Part shown: piece by piece, positions 46,495 through 59,910 of the stretch
Layout of the letters: the number at the start of each line of letters is the position of its first letter
How positions within the stretch are numbered: the first letter of the stretch is position 1
NCBI GenBank assembly: GCA_002189035.1
Contig: NEEC01000018.1
Location: forward strand, 1,426,001-1,490,000
DNA: 64,000 bases
Reading direction: 5' to 3'
Origin: Utricularia gibba
Taxonomy: Eukaryota; Streptophyta; Magnoliopsida; Lamiales; Lentibulariaceae
The notes under the pieces: generated by a model
Databases searched by the model: none
The model's input: only the letters and a program-made list of their open reading frames with translations
Told to the model about the DNA's origin: nothing
Made by a program: the position numbers and the translations under genes

Positions 46495-47819
46495 TCATGA
46501 TTTGCTGCTCTTGGTGCTAACTAAAGTGGGAGTCACAGTTACAATACCGATAAGAAACAATGTGACTATTGATTGAATGTCGTAGAGATCACCAACTGAT
46601 TGCAACTCTCCTAGGGTTATTCCAGCCTGCAATATCAAGACCTCAAAGTATTAGAATGAATCATCTTTAGCCTCAAGTAGGCACACAGCATGCCCTGACA
46701 AGATGCATCAACGGGAAACAAGGATGGGAAGTGAAAGTATACCCTGACAGTAACATAAGCAGCCGGGATGAGGCCAATGACGGTAGCCAGTAAGAAAATG
46801 TGATAAGGGATATCAACGATTGGTGAAGCAGCATTTATAAACGTGTTAGGTAGTGTTGGAGTTACTCTCAAAAAGAGCATGTAGTTTAGCAGCCGTGAGC
46901 GGCGTTTAGCCACCTGAAGGGAAAGAGCCAAGAAGATTGAAGTGAAAAAAGGAGAAAAGGTGAGTATTTAACTGATTTAAACTATGTATCATTCACCTGG
47001 GACTGAAAGAATATCAGTTTGTCAGGCCACATGGAGAAGATAAGTGGTCGGCCAATAATCTTCGATAAGAAAAAGCATGAGGATGCACCTGCCGTGGCCG
47101 TGAAGACCACAAGAGCAACACCCTTGAATACCCCAAAAAGAGATCCGGCAAGTAGGGACATAAAAATAGTTCCGGGAATCATAAAAGTCTGCATAAAAAT
47201 GTAGACCAGACAGTATCCAACAAGAACTTGCACGGTGTACTCATTCGTATAGCTTTCCAGATTATCCCTTTAGACAGTAAACAGATGCATTAAGTAAGCT
47301 ACAACAGGCCAATCCATGCTACGAATGGATTGATTAAAGGAATGAGCAAAATGTGAATAAGAAAGAAGGAGAAGATCAACATAACACCAACAATTAAATG
47401 GAGTTAACTACACCAGAAGCCATAAAATTATCAGTTTGAGTTGTAAGAGAAAAAAACAGCTCCTCTGAATAAACAAACGGTTAATAAAAAAGAGGTGTGA
47501 CTCAATATCATTCATGTTCTTAGTTCTCCACAAATATCATAACAGGAGAAAAGCACAAGCTGCATGAACCGAAAAATAAAAAACTAACTAAACAGAGAGC
47601 AATGAGTCAGACAAAAAAAGAACAATGGTACCTGAGAATTTGAAGATCCTCCAAAGAACGTGGTAGCTTAAGAAAACTATAATCTGAAGCAGGCATCGTT
47701 AAATACAACATCGTCAAACCCAACAGGAACCCAAACACAACGACACCCGCCACCGTCACCTCCAACGTAGTCAACGGAAACTTCCTCCTTTCACAGTTAC
47801 CGGCGACGTTCACAGCCAT
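46495..47819 (-). CDS. TMEM41-like VTT (SNARE-associated/DedA) membrane protein
   Basis: Four exons (47632-47819, 46997-47267, 46743-46913, 46495-46626) sum to 762 nt, giving 253 aa. An N-terminal helix (VAGVVVFGFLLGLTMLYL) is followed by YLTMPASDYSFLKLPRSLED, typical of plant TMEM41 homologues. The VTT core reads QTFMIPGTIFMSLLAGSLFG, then SCFFLSKIIGRPLIF and FLRVTPTLPNTFINAASPIV, and ends AAYVTVRAGITLGELQS. Animal TMEM41B/VMP1 are ER phospholipid scramblases needed for autophagosome and lipid-droplet formation. The plant genes (At1g71940/At4g09580 type) are annotated as SNARE-associated Golgi proteins. Scramblase activity here is inferred. The start is the first true ATG. Confidence 0.9.
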
Positions 47820-49071
47820 CTCCTCCAAGAAAAAACCAAGAACAAATTTTTCTTATCTGGGTCGTCACTAAATATCCGCAATCTTCCCCTAAACCTGACG
47901 CACCGTAATCAAATCTGGATTCAGAGAAGAATGGGCATAGACCCCAATAGCCAATTTCACTTGATGTCCAAATTAAGAGGAAGAAGGAGAGGTTAGGAGG
48001 ATTCCTGCTCCTCGTCAAGCTTCGCTTCAGGAGCATCCCCTTCCCATCCTCCAAAGCTATAATTTTGTATCGTCAGGCGGGGACTTCTATCCCGAATATT
48101 CGCCTCCATCCATAAATCAACACAATTTCTAGTCAAATACTCCCGGCTGCGTGATTCAAAAGATTTACCCACACGCTTCACATTCTCATCAAGTTCATCT
48201 TTTTTTTTTCCTACAATATTATGAAATCATTGATTGATCAGGATTTTATCCTGATTCCATGATTTTTTGAATTCAGGTCCAATATTTTTACACAAAATTT
48301 AAAAATTCTCAAATCCAGAAATATTAAAGTTTAAATATTTATTTTTTTATAATATATTTATAATAATTTCAACCCGATTCAATTCATAATAAAAATCCAG
48401 AATAATTAGGATGATGACGTTGTGAGAAGTTCATTGAACGTTATCATTTAGAGGAAGTAGAAGTCCATAAATATTTGATAAACATATCTTATTATCACAT
48501 GAATTTATAAAAATACCTCAAAATATTCTAAATAATTTGTTTGATGTTCATGAAAAAGACATGATTATTTTGAATTTAGTTGAAATATAAAAATAAATAT
48601 ACTTGAATTTCTAAATATTAATTAGATACATTTAAACGGATTTATAAAAATTCAACTCCTATATGTATTTAGTATATTAAGACCTTATTATATTTAATTT
48701 ATATTGGTATATGATTAATGAGGAAAAATGATTATATTGAGAATAATAACATAATTTATTTTTAATAATTTTATATATTTATAAACCACATATATTACTC
48801 AAATAAATAAAATTTATCCATCAAATACAATGTTTATTTAAATTTATTAATAAAATTTTATCTAAAAGAAAATATTTTACTTAGCATGAGCCCAGATCGA
48901 TCCAGGTACAGATCGGCCTATCTAGAATTTGGCCCAATGAGTGTAGTTCAGCCCAAAAAAGTAATGGTGACCAAATTTGTTTTTGTTTTTGTAGAAAACG
49001 AAAAAAGAAAATACTTTTAGTTCACATTTTCACTATCGCCAACTCGGCCATTATCGAAGGAAGCAAGTAGC
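47820..49071. other. Divergent intergenic region
   Basis: The leader of the TMEM41-like gene (to about 48200) is followed by about 650 bases of AT-rich DNA and the promoter of the nucleoside hydrolase gene. A GGCCCA motif lies at 48931-48936. No other gene is supported. Confidence 0.5.
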
Positions 49072-51057
49072 ATGGGGAACCAGAAGAAGATGATAATTGA
49101 TACGGACCCTGGAATCGGTATTGCTGCAATGGATTCCAATTATTTTTTATGTTCTCTTTTCTGCTGTATAGATTTGGGGAATATTCCCGGAGCTTAACTT
49201 GAATTTGGTTTGATCAGATGATGCTATGGCTATTTTCATAGCATTGCAATCCCCAGAAGTTCAAGTGATTGGGCTAACTACAATCTATGGCAATGTTTAC
49301 ACTACTCTTGCCACCAGAAATGCTCTTCATTTGGTATTTCTGGAAACTAGAGGATCTTCCAAATTTACTCCGTTGCTCATCACTTGTCTTGTAAATAGAG
49401 TCCTAGGATTAAAACCATTGCAGAAATATGTTGCTGGAGTTCTTGGAATGAAATGCCCATTAGTTTGATTTGGTGTGGTGGATTCGCGTTGGCAGAAATT
49501 TGATGTTTCCATTTTCCGATTCTTGATTTTTTTGGTGTCTATATTGAAATTTGGATTTGATGATACAGTTGGAAGTTGCTGGGAGGACAGATATTCCAGT
49601 GGCTGAAGGATCTCATGTGACAATTACTGTAAGTATGATGACAAAGTGATTTCAAACTGATTCCTGCTGGTTGCAACTTTATGCTTTATTCTGTAGTCCT
49701 CCACCACGTTCCGTAACTGTTTCTGCTGCAGTTAATGTTTGAACTATAGGCCCTTTTTATAACAAGATTTATTTTGATCATCGTTTTGGTTTGGCACCAG
49801 CATGTTTTTCCTGGCCTTTTTTATATATAGTAAGCATCATCAAGCCATTTGCAGCATTATGATTTGTGGGAATCATTTTACAGAAGGGTACAAAACTTCG
49901 AATAGCTGATTTTGTCCACGGAACCGATGGACTGGGGAATCAAAACTTTCCTCCACCAAAAACTAAGCCGATTGAGTTGTCCGCAAAGGACTTCTTAATC
50001 CAGCAATGTAGTCTTTACCCAGGGGAGATAACGGTGGTGGCTTTGGGACCTCTGACAAACATTGCTCTGGTTAGTTTTCTGATGCTAACAAAGGATGCTT
50101 TTCAAGTTCTCTTAATGATCTAAATATAATGATGTGAGCAGGCTATGCAGTCAGATCCATCGTTCAAAGACAATGTCAAACAAATTGTTATTCTTGGTGG
50201 AGCTTTTTCAGTCAATGGAAATGTGAATCCTGCTGCTGAAGCAAATGTATTATGCTTCAATACTTCTGCCACTGGAATATGCCGCTACTTACTTTTCATC
50301 ATAGCCTTCTTAAACTCTTCTTCCCCTTAAATTCCTCCAGATTTTTGGGGATCCTGATGCTGCAGATATTGTTTTCACGAGCGGGGCTGATATTCTGGCA
50401 ATCGGAATAAACGTGACTCATCAAGTTTTACTCTCTGGTAATCCTCAGAATCTCTACTATCCTCCCTAGTTCACAAAACTTAATTCTCATGCCATGAAAT
50501 CTGCTTCTGCAGATGCTGATCGAGTCAAACTCTCAGAATCAAATGGCAAATTAGCACAGTATGTATCAAAAATCCTCGGCGTTTACTTCTCCTACCATCA
50601 CGATGCGTACAACATCAGAGGTATGTGATTCTGAATCAATTAAAGTGTTCGAATTAACAATCCATCCTAGCCACCAAGAAAACAGCCATTCTCACATCAT
50701 GCAGGAGTGTACCTCCATGATCCAACCACCATTGTTGCTGCATTCGATCCTTCCCTCATCACCTACGTGGAAGGGGTCGTCCGCGTTCAGACCGTGGGCA
50801 TCACTAGAGGCCTCACACTGTTCTACAACCAACACAAAAGGTACGAGGTTCATCAGTTTTGTCCCAAGAATCCAACCATTCACTGCTTCTGAACACCAGA
50901 ATGTCGTTTCCCTGAAATCCATCTTCCTTCTTTGACGTGAAAAAGGTTTTCCGTGGTCACTGAGTGGTCGGAAAAACCCACAGTCAAGGTTGCGGTCACG
51001 GTTGATGCTCCGGCAGTCGTCAGATTGGTCATGGACAGACTCACGCTGCACTCTTAA
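49072..51057 (+). CDS. URH1: Nucleoside hydrolase (uridine nucleosidase)
   Basis: Nine exons (49072-49117, 49218-49333, 49569-49628, 49884-50069, 50142-50246, 50341-50437, 50513-50620, 50705-50840, 50946-51057) sum to 966 nt, giving 321 aa. The catalytic and calcium-binding Asp cluster IDTDPGIGDDAMA is split by intron 1. Other IUNH motifs are LTTIYGNVYTTLATRNAL, VHGTDGLGNQNFPPP, EITVVALGPLTNIAL, VILGGAFSVNGNVNPAAEAN and YLHDPTTIVAAFDP. The enzyme hydrolyses nucleosides (mainly uridine, also inosine and xanthosine in plants) to base and ribose in cytosolic pyrimidine and purine salvage. Overall length and motifs fit plant URH1. Confidence 0.94.
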
Positions 51058-52912
51058 GCAGGGGCACTGCTTCTGATGAAGGTATTCCAAATACGACGTC
51101 GTTTGTTAATTGAAACTGTAAAATAAGACGATATCGTGTGCTGCCTTACCTGTATTGGGGAATAAAATTGAGAATAATAATTATTTATTAGATTTATTAT
51201 ATTTATTTAAAATTTTATTCAAATATAATAAAAAACATACATCTTTTAAAATATTAATAAAATGATAAATTAAAAAGGGGTCATTTAGAAAAGTGTGGCG
51301 AGTTTCCCGAGAAGATTAATGTTGTTTTAGGCATTAATGACTTTTAATTTGGTCAATGGGGGGCCACATATTTTTCTAATCCTATTCCTAATTAATTTAT
51401 TAAGGGGCTGGATTTCAGTAAGAGTGTCCACTACTTTCCAATTTTCAACCATTTCATTACACCTTCAGCAAAAAAGTATGTACATATATATTGGTTTGGA
51501 CATTGAAACTTTCCCAATTAAGTTTTGCCATTTTTCTATGGTTCTTTTCATATGATATGAAATGTTACATTGTATTAAATAACACACTTTAATCATAAAA
51601 AGCGAATATATTTTATTCCTATTATTTTATAAAAAATAAATAATATACTTTTTTAATCAAACTCTTATTTAATTACTAAAATATGTATTAGAGAAATTTA
51701 ATAATTTTTTTTAATTTAATCACATAACGATTAAATATACACATTTTTAAATTAAACAGAACTATTCCGTGAATTTTATCTACCCATGGTTCAAATGTAT
51801 TTAACTATCTAATTTAAGGTTTGGTATAGTGGTTGACGCTTGCCTGTTGATTACAATTTAAGTAGCTAAGAAATAAGTATTTTGAAATAATAAAATAATT
51901 TAACGAATCTGTGAATATCTATTTATTATTTATTATGGGTTTTTTTTAATGTCCCTTAAACCGAGAGAAACTCGTTCCATATAGTTCCACTATTTTAATA
52001 TTCGTAATTAAATATAATGCATGACCAAATTGGAGAAAGGGGGACCACATCATTGATTACGTCATATTAAGAAATACAAATATGAATTTTCTTCGGGGGA
52101 AATCCTGGGCATTAAATGAAGTAATCAGCGCCGCAGATCGCCATTAAATCAACGGCCCAGATTGGAAAACTCCCAATCAAGGCAATGAAAGATATTCTAC
52201 GCCCCGGGGGCGGCTTGACCTGACCAAAAAACACCTCAGGACACGTCATCGATAAAACGACGCCGTGCTGGCGAAAGCAATCCCCGTCCGCCCCAACGCC
52301 AACCGCTGGCTGCCACCTCGACTCTGTGGGCCCCATCAATTTTTTTATTTTAATACTTCTGAAAACACGCAACGTGTACAAATTTGGTACTTTTTTTTAT
52401 ACATTTTATATTTGATGATATATGAGAAAAAAATCGTGATTGTTGATATAGATATAATTAAAAATAAATATATGAGTAGTATAATTATATAATATTAGCA
52501 TACATATACTAATTAATCAAACAACATTTTATATGTAAATTTGAATATAAATTTTATATATTATACTATCAAACACTATAGTATTGTCATTGTAAATATT
52601 AGTCACATTTATATTAGTTTTTTTTAGAAAAAAGGAAAAAGAAAAAGTGTACACAAAGATGTCCAAATCAGTGACCATACCCAAACAGATCCTTATTCTC
52701 ATTATATGTGTCTACACCAACTTACAAGCTTCTTCTGCTTCTAACAAAAGAAGCTCAGAAAAACCAAAAACTGAAACCAAATTGCGCAGCGTTCAGATCC
52801 AAACTGGGAACCCAAACCGGCATTTCGACATTTACACGTTCATATTGAACAAGCTCGAAGCTTGGGTGTTTTGTTTATCTTCTTTTATTTCTCAGGTGTT
52901 CTTCTCTGGTGC
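51058..52912. other. AT-rich intergenic region
   Basis: This region contains the 3' flank of the nucleosidase, low-complexity A/T DNA, and a GC-richer patch at 52120-52330 with no recognisable protein. The last 250 bases are probably the 3' UTR of the PLATZ gene. Confidence 0.5.
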
Positions 52913-53944
52913 CTAGTGTAGTAGATGCCTCCGGGTCGAGTTTTGGATGTCGAGAACGCCGGTTGGGGCTCTGTGGGGGATGCCCTTCCGCCGTTTCGCC
53001 GTCCGGTAACTCATGGCGGTCGGCGGAGGGGTCGACGGTGTGAAGCTGGGAGTTTTGGGAGCGGGGCCAAGGCTGCTGCTACTGTATGACTCCTCTGACT
53101 CGGCCACAGCCATAGCCACTGCCTTTCTTTTCTCCGGGGATTTCTTCTTGATTTTGTGAAAATTCTTCGATGTCCCGACAATCTGAATCAGAAAGGTACA
53201 CGTGAGGAAAAGGTCAACTTTCCCAATTCCCCTGAACTCAGATTTTTCGAATTGAAAAGGAATTGGGGATATCAAAAGCAAACCTTGCACCCAAGAGAGC
53301 AGAATCTGAATGAATCGAGAAGGCTGCGATCGCAAACTTCGCAGGTATTGGTTACTCCTTTTCCCGGCCTGGGCTGCGGCCGTTCGTTTAAGAAGACAAC
53401 TTTGGCGCTGTTGATTATGTATGTCTGAACAGAAGAAATGTCCAGATGCTTTTGAACCTCTGCAACTCTAATCACGTCGTGGTATGATGATCTCCTGATC
53501 TGTACACAAACAGACAAACATCAGAACACCCGATTCTTCAGTCAAAGAGGAAAAAGCACAAAACACACAGCCCAGAAAACCAAGTTGCTTTCCTTACCTG
53601 AATCGCACGGTGTTCTTTGTGATGAGCCAAACAGAGAGAACACAGAGCACCGTTCATACAATCCAGGCAATACATATTCCGTTCACTTTTATGAGAATCA
53701 GCGTGCAATTTACACTGACTAAAAAACCGTTCTTTCAGCAAAGGCTTCAACCATGGCGGCCATCGGTTGTCTTCTTCATCAGGCCCTCCAGCTCCCTGCC
53801 AACAAAAATCATTCACACCCATTACATAAAATCCAACATTTAGAAAAACCCATATCGAAGAAAAAACACCCAGCAAAGTACCATGATTCTCCGGTTGAAA
53901 GGCCTGATTTCACGAACCGGAGTACTCTGATCCTCAATCGCCAT
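52913..53944 (-). CDS. PLATZ zinc-binding transcription factor
   Basis: Four exons (53882-53944, 53598-53795, 53284-53499, 52913-53182) sum to 747 nt, giving 248 aa. The PLATZ zinc ligands are visible: [34 protein letters not shown], then [59 protein letters not shown] Lys-rich stretch ([12 protein letters not shown]) may be a nuclear localisation signal, and the tail is Ser/Pro/Thr-rich. PLATZ proteins are plant-specific, bind A/T-rich DNA and generally repress transcription; some act in seed and drought responses or with RNA polymerase III. The small first exon ([19 protein letters not shown]) is assigned by frame-consistent splice sites only. Confidence 0.93.
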
Positions 53945-56900
53945 CTCCACCGAAATGCCGAGACTCCCAGAAATCCTCCAATAGCCAGAAAGTGCTGCCA
54001 AAAGTATGGTTATGACGAAGGGAAAAGAAAGTGGCCGTGGAAAGTCTAAGTGGAGAACGCCAGAGCGAAAGAAAGAACCAAAGAAGAAAAAGAAAGAGTC
54101 GTTCGGCAGGTTCGTGGAAGGGGACTCTCGTTCTTATCTTTACACTAACACGAACCCGGACCTAGCTCCGAACCTGGATATTGTCCGTCATCCCTTCCTT
54201 CCCCCTCCCAAAGAATTTTACTAATAAATTATTTGAAAATTTCAAAAAAAAAACACAAACTTTTCAAGAAATTATCAATATGTTTGATTCTGTTTATCTA
54301 AAATTATTCTAATAAGATACTTAATAATAAATTATTTAAAAATAACAACTCATCCTATTCTTTTTACAAAATTATCCATTTTAGATACTCAATATTTATA
54401 TTTTTGCGTTTTACTCTTACAAGTAAAATGTATTTCATAAGATTATGAGAATTCTTCAATTTAAATGTGTACTCCCTCCTTCATAATCAATGTGACATAT
54501 CGTAACAAGGATCATAAAAATTTTTCGAAAAATAATCTTAATGATTAAATATCTATGCTTTTTAAAAAAAAACGTTGATAATTTTTTTTTTTTAAAATAA
54601 AAATGGAATAGTATACTGTTCTTCGAATCTGCGAGAAAAAAACAGGGAAGACGGAAGGAATCGTTGAAGATAACAAGACAAGGGGGGGTGGTTGGACCAC
54701 TGCAAGTGGAACTGGTGTTCGGGGACATGAGTGAAGAATTTGACCCCGCACGCTTCGGTCTGGTTATTGCATTCGACAAAAATTTACGTTGTATCTGTCC
54801 GACTGCACGTGTTGGAACACAAACCCAGACAATTGTGCTCCAGATTCCCTCCAGCCGGCCTCCGCTTTCAATCTAGGGTTCCGGTGGGCACCGTCGGTGG
54901 CAAATCTCCGACCATGACTGCTTTCAAGTTTCCGATCAAGAATCGCCAAGATGCCATCCTACCTTCTTCTTTTCTGTTTACTGTAAACCCAAACCCTACC
55001 CACGTGTCCTCCAAAAAGAAATTGATTATTAGAACATCTACTATCATTTTTGTAATTTTGGAATGCCATGTCAATTTTAATATATTTCCGAAAAGCTATT
55101 TACTAAATTTTTATTTTATTTATAATCACTTCTGTAACACAAATCATTTCAAAAAATCTAAGATATCATCTTTTTTGTGCTCATTTTAATTGATTTTTAT
55201 AATGTAAATGAAAATTTCATTCATTGAAAAATCTGAAAACAAAACTACATTCATATAATGATTTCCGAAAATATAATAAACGAGATAGAAGTGCTGCGTA
55301 AACTTTCATGGAAATCGTTGAAGATAATCTTAGTGATGGTTTCTCCTAAATAGATGGAATAAATAAATATAAATATACATAGGTGAGATAATAACAACGA
55401 TATACCACATTAATTATGGATTAAAATTAAATATATTTAAATAAAAATATCTTATGTATTACACTTTTTTTCAAAAGATAAAAATGTAAAATTATAAGTA
55501 TTGAATGTTTGAATTGGAAATATCATGTAATGAAAGTATAAGTCGTTATATTTAATAATATTATCAAACACGACTTCAAAATGATCCTGGAGCCTTTGTG
55601 GGGCGGCCACGTGGTGGTGCGGAGTTAATCCCGAGCCACATGGTAATGATTTGCGGAGGCTGGGCCTAGTAGTTGGTTCGGTTTCCGGTTAACCCAACCG
55701 CCGAATCCAGTGCTTTAGTTATAATGGCTCCATGTGGCGCTCCTGGGTCCGTCCACTCAACCACTAAGGTATGCATGTGAGTGGAGGATGGACATTTGTG
55801 TCCTCCAATATAACCCAATTTTTTTTAAAAAAAATATTAATTTAAAAAAAAACTGAGAAAAATATCAATTATACCGCGTGCTGGCCGACATCGTAATAGA
55901 CACGTGGAATTGGTGCGCTGGCCGTATTTTTTAATATAATTTAACCAGAAAAAAGAGTCCATGATTCGTCGCAAACCGTGTCGGGCACCTATTACCCTCA
56001 AGTTATGCACGTAGGTGAAATTAATTTACATTAAAATGTATAATTTAAAAAATATGAGTATGTTTTGTAATGTTTTAATAAATAATTATTTTCTAGTTAT
56101 TATGATATTTAATTTATATTATTTTTATTAAACATATGAGTAATATATATTATTTAACATAATTTTTTTTATTATATATATATGTAAGACGTGTCCGTGT
56201 CCTATCCTTTGCCCGCGGGCGGGGAGGACGCGGTGTTGACGGGTGGTGATACTTCCTGCACGTTTTTACCTTTGGGGTAGAATTGTAATTTATTGGAACC
56301 CCTCGGCTGACGTTAAACTTGGGAATGTGAATGTTTGGAGTTTAGACTTAAGGTGTAGTGTGTGTGACTTAATCAACAACTTTTATTTAATTCATAGATA
56401 TAAGTCATTGTACAAACAGATGTAAAATTAGTAGAAACAGTCTATTTGAAATTAAGTAACCTATTTATGAAATAAGTCACATTTTATCAACTTATGTAAT
56501 AAGTTGCTGAAATAATTAAAATTTAAATAAATTATAAATAAATAAAAATATAAGTAGAAGTTAAGTTTTAGAATAAATATCTATAAAACACTTACTTTTA
56601 TTTTTACTGTAAGTTATAAGTTGCAAAATAAATCACACAAACTATACTCTTAGTTTAACATTTTTGGTTCATAGTTTAAAAATCCGATTTCAATTTGATT
56701 TTGAAATGTGAATATTTGGAATTTCGATTTGGTTTAATGTTTTTGGTTCTGGTTTTAATTCGATTCATAATTTAAAAATCATGTTTTAGTTTGAAATTAA
56801 TAATAAACCACGATTTATGAAGTGTATTTAACATATGATATTTACTCGGCGTGGCACTTTTGAATTCGCACGTGCATTTCATGAATTTTCTTATATCAGA

Positions 56901-57022
56901 ATATATCCGATATTAGTTATTATTTATTAAACAAAAAATCAATAATAAGATAAAATCTAATAAAATTACAACTAATAAAATTTGTAAAAAATCCAAAAAA
57001 AGTTATTGCTCGGTGTGGGTGT
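53945..57022. other. Long AT-rich intergenic region
   Basis: The stretch 53945-54230 is the likely PLATZ leader and promoter. The stretch 54640-55010 is GC-richer with an unrecognised plus-strand frame (SEEFDPARFGLVIAFDKN) and no gene model. GC-rich patches with ACGTGG occur at 55600-55760 and 55880-55930. The remainder is low-complexity A/T DNA, including a repeat at 56650-56825. Confidence 0.45.
56650..56825. repeat. Repeat related to 12390-12500
   Basis: Words such as tagtttaaaaatc, gatttggtt, tttttggttc and aataaaccacgat occur in the same general order as in the MITE-like segment at 12013-12574. It is probably a fragment of the same family; no ends were found. Confidence 0.45.
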
Positions 57023-58808
57023 TTATGCTTCTGTTTCGAGGTTGGCAGTTTGCTGCCGGAGTCGACGCCGGTGCTCATTCATCTTCCACAGGCCGTGACC
57101 CAGAACCGCCGTGGAGTATATGCCGTGGGTTAATATAGGCGCCAGAATGTTGTTCGTCTGGTTCACGTTTTCAGATGCAGAGCAGGTGTTAAGGAAGGTT
57201 TCAAAAATGGGGACTGAGCAGAGCTGAACTTCACCTGAATCCATTCGAATCCAAGATAAAGAGCCAGAAGCGCTTCCAGCATGGGGAATATATCTTCTTC
57301 ATCTCTCTCTCATCGTTCCATGCTGCAAAACAGAGACCCCATTTGAGTTGCAGGGCAATCACCAAGCTGTGGTGAGTGAGTGAGAGTTGAAGGGGCTCTT
57401 ACCAGCCAAGAGCTTTCTTAGATCTGTAGCATTGGTCTTCATTTCTGGTGCAATCATGTATACTGGATCTGGGAATCATGGTTCTGAGTGTTAGAAACCA
57501 GAGGAATTCATTGTTTATGGAGTTCGTGAACGTGGGGAACACACCTTTGGGAGACGCGGCCATGTAGTAGAGTGAACCGGTGAGCGCCGCCGTGGTGATG
57601 GCAGCGAACGCCTGTGCGAATGGAGGCAATACGGCGGCCTGCGGGAAATGCAGATCAGAATCGGAAGTAGAAGAGGATTTTTGGGGTGTTTGGGGGTGTT
57701 AGGTACCATGGATGCCATCCCTCGAGCATCAGACACTAAATCACCACTTCTGAGAAAGATTTCAGCAACTGCTCCCTGCAACAGATCACAGAAACGTGTG
57801 AGTGAATGAGAAGGAAAGAGTGCAAGGTGGCTGCTGAGAGATCACCTGAACGGCAGCACGGTAGAAGAGCTCCTCACTGACTGAACTTGCAGCTATCATC
57901 AGCAAGAACTGCGTGGAACAAGAAAGAGCAGCTGATGCAGTTCTGATTTTATAGAAATTTGATCAACATCTCAAGATGGAAATCTCATTCTATTCCAACT
58001 TGGGTGTAAGAAACAACATGATTCAAAGGGTTTGGGAGTCATGAGGGTACCTGCCATGGCGACATTCCGAGAAAGAAGCTTCTCAACTCTTCATCCTCCA
58101 CATCTCTTATAGCACGAGCTTGGGGAGATAACTTCACAACCTCATCCTGCCAAACAGGAGCACCAGCAGTTCAGAACTCAGAAAAATTAGGAATTGAAGT
58201 AGGAGAAGGTGATGGTCTCAGGAGATGATTTCATACGTTTAAGATGAAGAGGGTAGCCATAACCGGAGGGGCTGCATATCTCAAACCTTCAACAATGGCG
58301 TCTAAAGACAGATCAAACCCTCCATTGCCATCAATACCAGAGACAGAGCATATGAATCTTCCTGCCAGAGCCATCGCTCCATATATACCTGGGTTTGCAT
58401 CAGAAGATTCAGGATTCAAAGCAATAACAGTTTTCCTTGGGAACATGCTCAAAACATCTCTTTGATCAATAAAATATGAAAAGCAGAGATCAATTGTGTA
58501 AACTAACCAATCCCATAGCCGAATTTCACAAGAGAGCTTCCAATATTCTCCCATACTGGAAACTCATCGGCCTCATTGGAGCTATTATTGAATGTAGTCA
58601 TCTCGATAGCTGAAACCCTCTGAACTCCCTTCTCGCTCTCAGATCTCTCCGCCGTTTCCCCGTCGCCGCTACTGCTCTCCGCTCTAACTACCATTATTTT
58701 ACTTCTCTTCGTCACTTTCTCCCGAAACGGCAGATGATCGCTAAAACGACTACAAGTGCAACAACCCCACAACGGCCTCGGCGACACCTTCACCATAGAG
58801 ATCTCCAT
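57023..58808 (-). CDS. Chloroplast CPBP (CAAX protease-like) membrane protein, with 1-base frameshift
   Basis: Nine exons (58508-58808, 58237-58388, 58051-58146, 57846-57908, 57707-57775, 57545-57638, 57403-57468, 57235-57322, 57023-57157) total 1064 nt; one more base would give 354 aa. A transit-peptide-like N-terminus rich in Ser, Arg and Lys precedes several hydrophobic segments. The CPBP motif EExxxR is present in SSVSEELFYRAAVQ, with downstream ITTAALTGSLYYMAASPKG, LALYLGFEWIQ and PILTHGIYSTAVLGHGLW. These are putative intramembrane glutamic-type proteases; the plant substrates are unknown. In exon 8 MKKIYSP must join MLEALLALYLGFEWIQ in another frame. The single missing base lies in a GGGG run at 57283-57286 (plus strand). 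Other exons are intact, so a sequence error is a strong possibility. Confidence 0.87.
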
Positions 58809-59910
58809 AGACCCAGAAAAGAACCTTGATCAAGCAAATGGACCAGTTATCGTTGGGGATCGAGGCATACAGCATGTATTATACTAGAAAAAACCCATGG
58901 TTTTGGAGGAAAGAAGCCTTTTTTTTGTGGCGGACCCATGGTTTTCTGCATATGGGTTCCCGAAAGTTTCGTGTAGCAACGCCCTTCCAAAGTCAATAGT
59001 CCGGGGCGATACGGCTCCACTGCGGACGGCGGATCCATTGTTTAAGATTCAACTGGACATCCATTACGGCTACCTGAATCAATGATTAGTGACACTAATG
59101 ACAATCAATTGTTTGTACGAGAAATCGCCTGCAGTTAAAAACTCAAACGACCATGAAAGTGAACATAGCTCTGCCTAAAATTTGGAAAGAGTGCTCCATC
59201 GGAAAGGGACAGCACAGAAATAATCACCGTTTAGTTGTCTTGATTAAGGCTTCAGGTGGCTATCTTGCCTTCAGAACTTAGCTCCCGACAGGGTATCTCA
59301 ACATGCTGCCAGATCGCCGGAAAGAGGAAAGAGTCCCAAGAAAAATGGAAACGTCCCCCATGATAAAAGTTTGATCAAGAATTTTCAGGTGGGTTGTTCC
59401 CGAGGCAATCCAACGATCCGTCACTGGCGAACGACTGGCATGGCTGCTTCATATCGATCCTCGCCGGCATCCTGGAGTTCATCAGGCTGAAGTACACCGA
59501 AAGACACAGCTACTACAATCTGGAGAAAAAGCCCAAGATTGAAGCTTTTGTGTGATCAAGAGTGCTGCTGGGCGTCCATGTAACCAGCATCAACGAGGAC
59601 TTTCTCCATCCCCGACCTTCTTCACCTTCTTGAATCGACTTTCAGATTCTCAAGCTCCGACGGCCCAAGGACTCGTGATTGTAACGATGATTGTACTTGT
59701 ACACAGTACTAACGTTTTTTAGTGTTCTTTCTCCTTTCAGAGAAATCCTTTTTTCTCCACAGAGCTTCCCACCCGAAGTTCCTTCGAAGGTGAACTGCAA
59801 AAGGGTACTCCACTACTACTTTATTACAATGTTTTACACTACAAGGAAGGAAGATCAATCTTTTGGGATACGTACACACACTATAACAGCATCCAAAGAG
59901 CCTCCATTTC
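58809..59910. other. Intergenic region with an orphan exon-like segment
   Basis: This is leader and promoter of the CPBP gene, then sequence of exon-like composition on the plus strand. The stretch 59390-59555 follows a TTTTCAG acceptor and has an open frame (GGLFPRQSNDPSLANDWHG, ILAGILEFIRLKYTERHS) ending in TGA. No partner exon or family was recognised. It may be a relic or the 3' end of an unseen gene. Confidence 0.35.
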
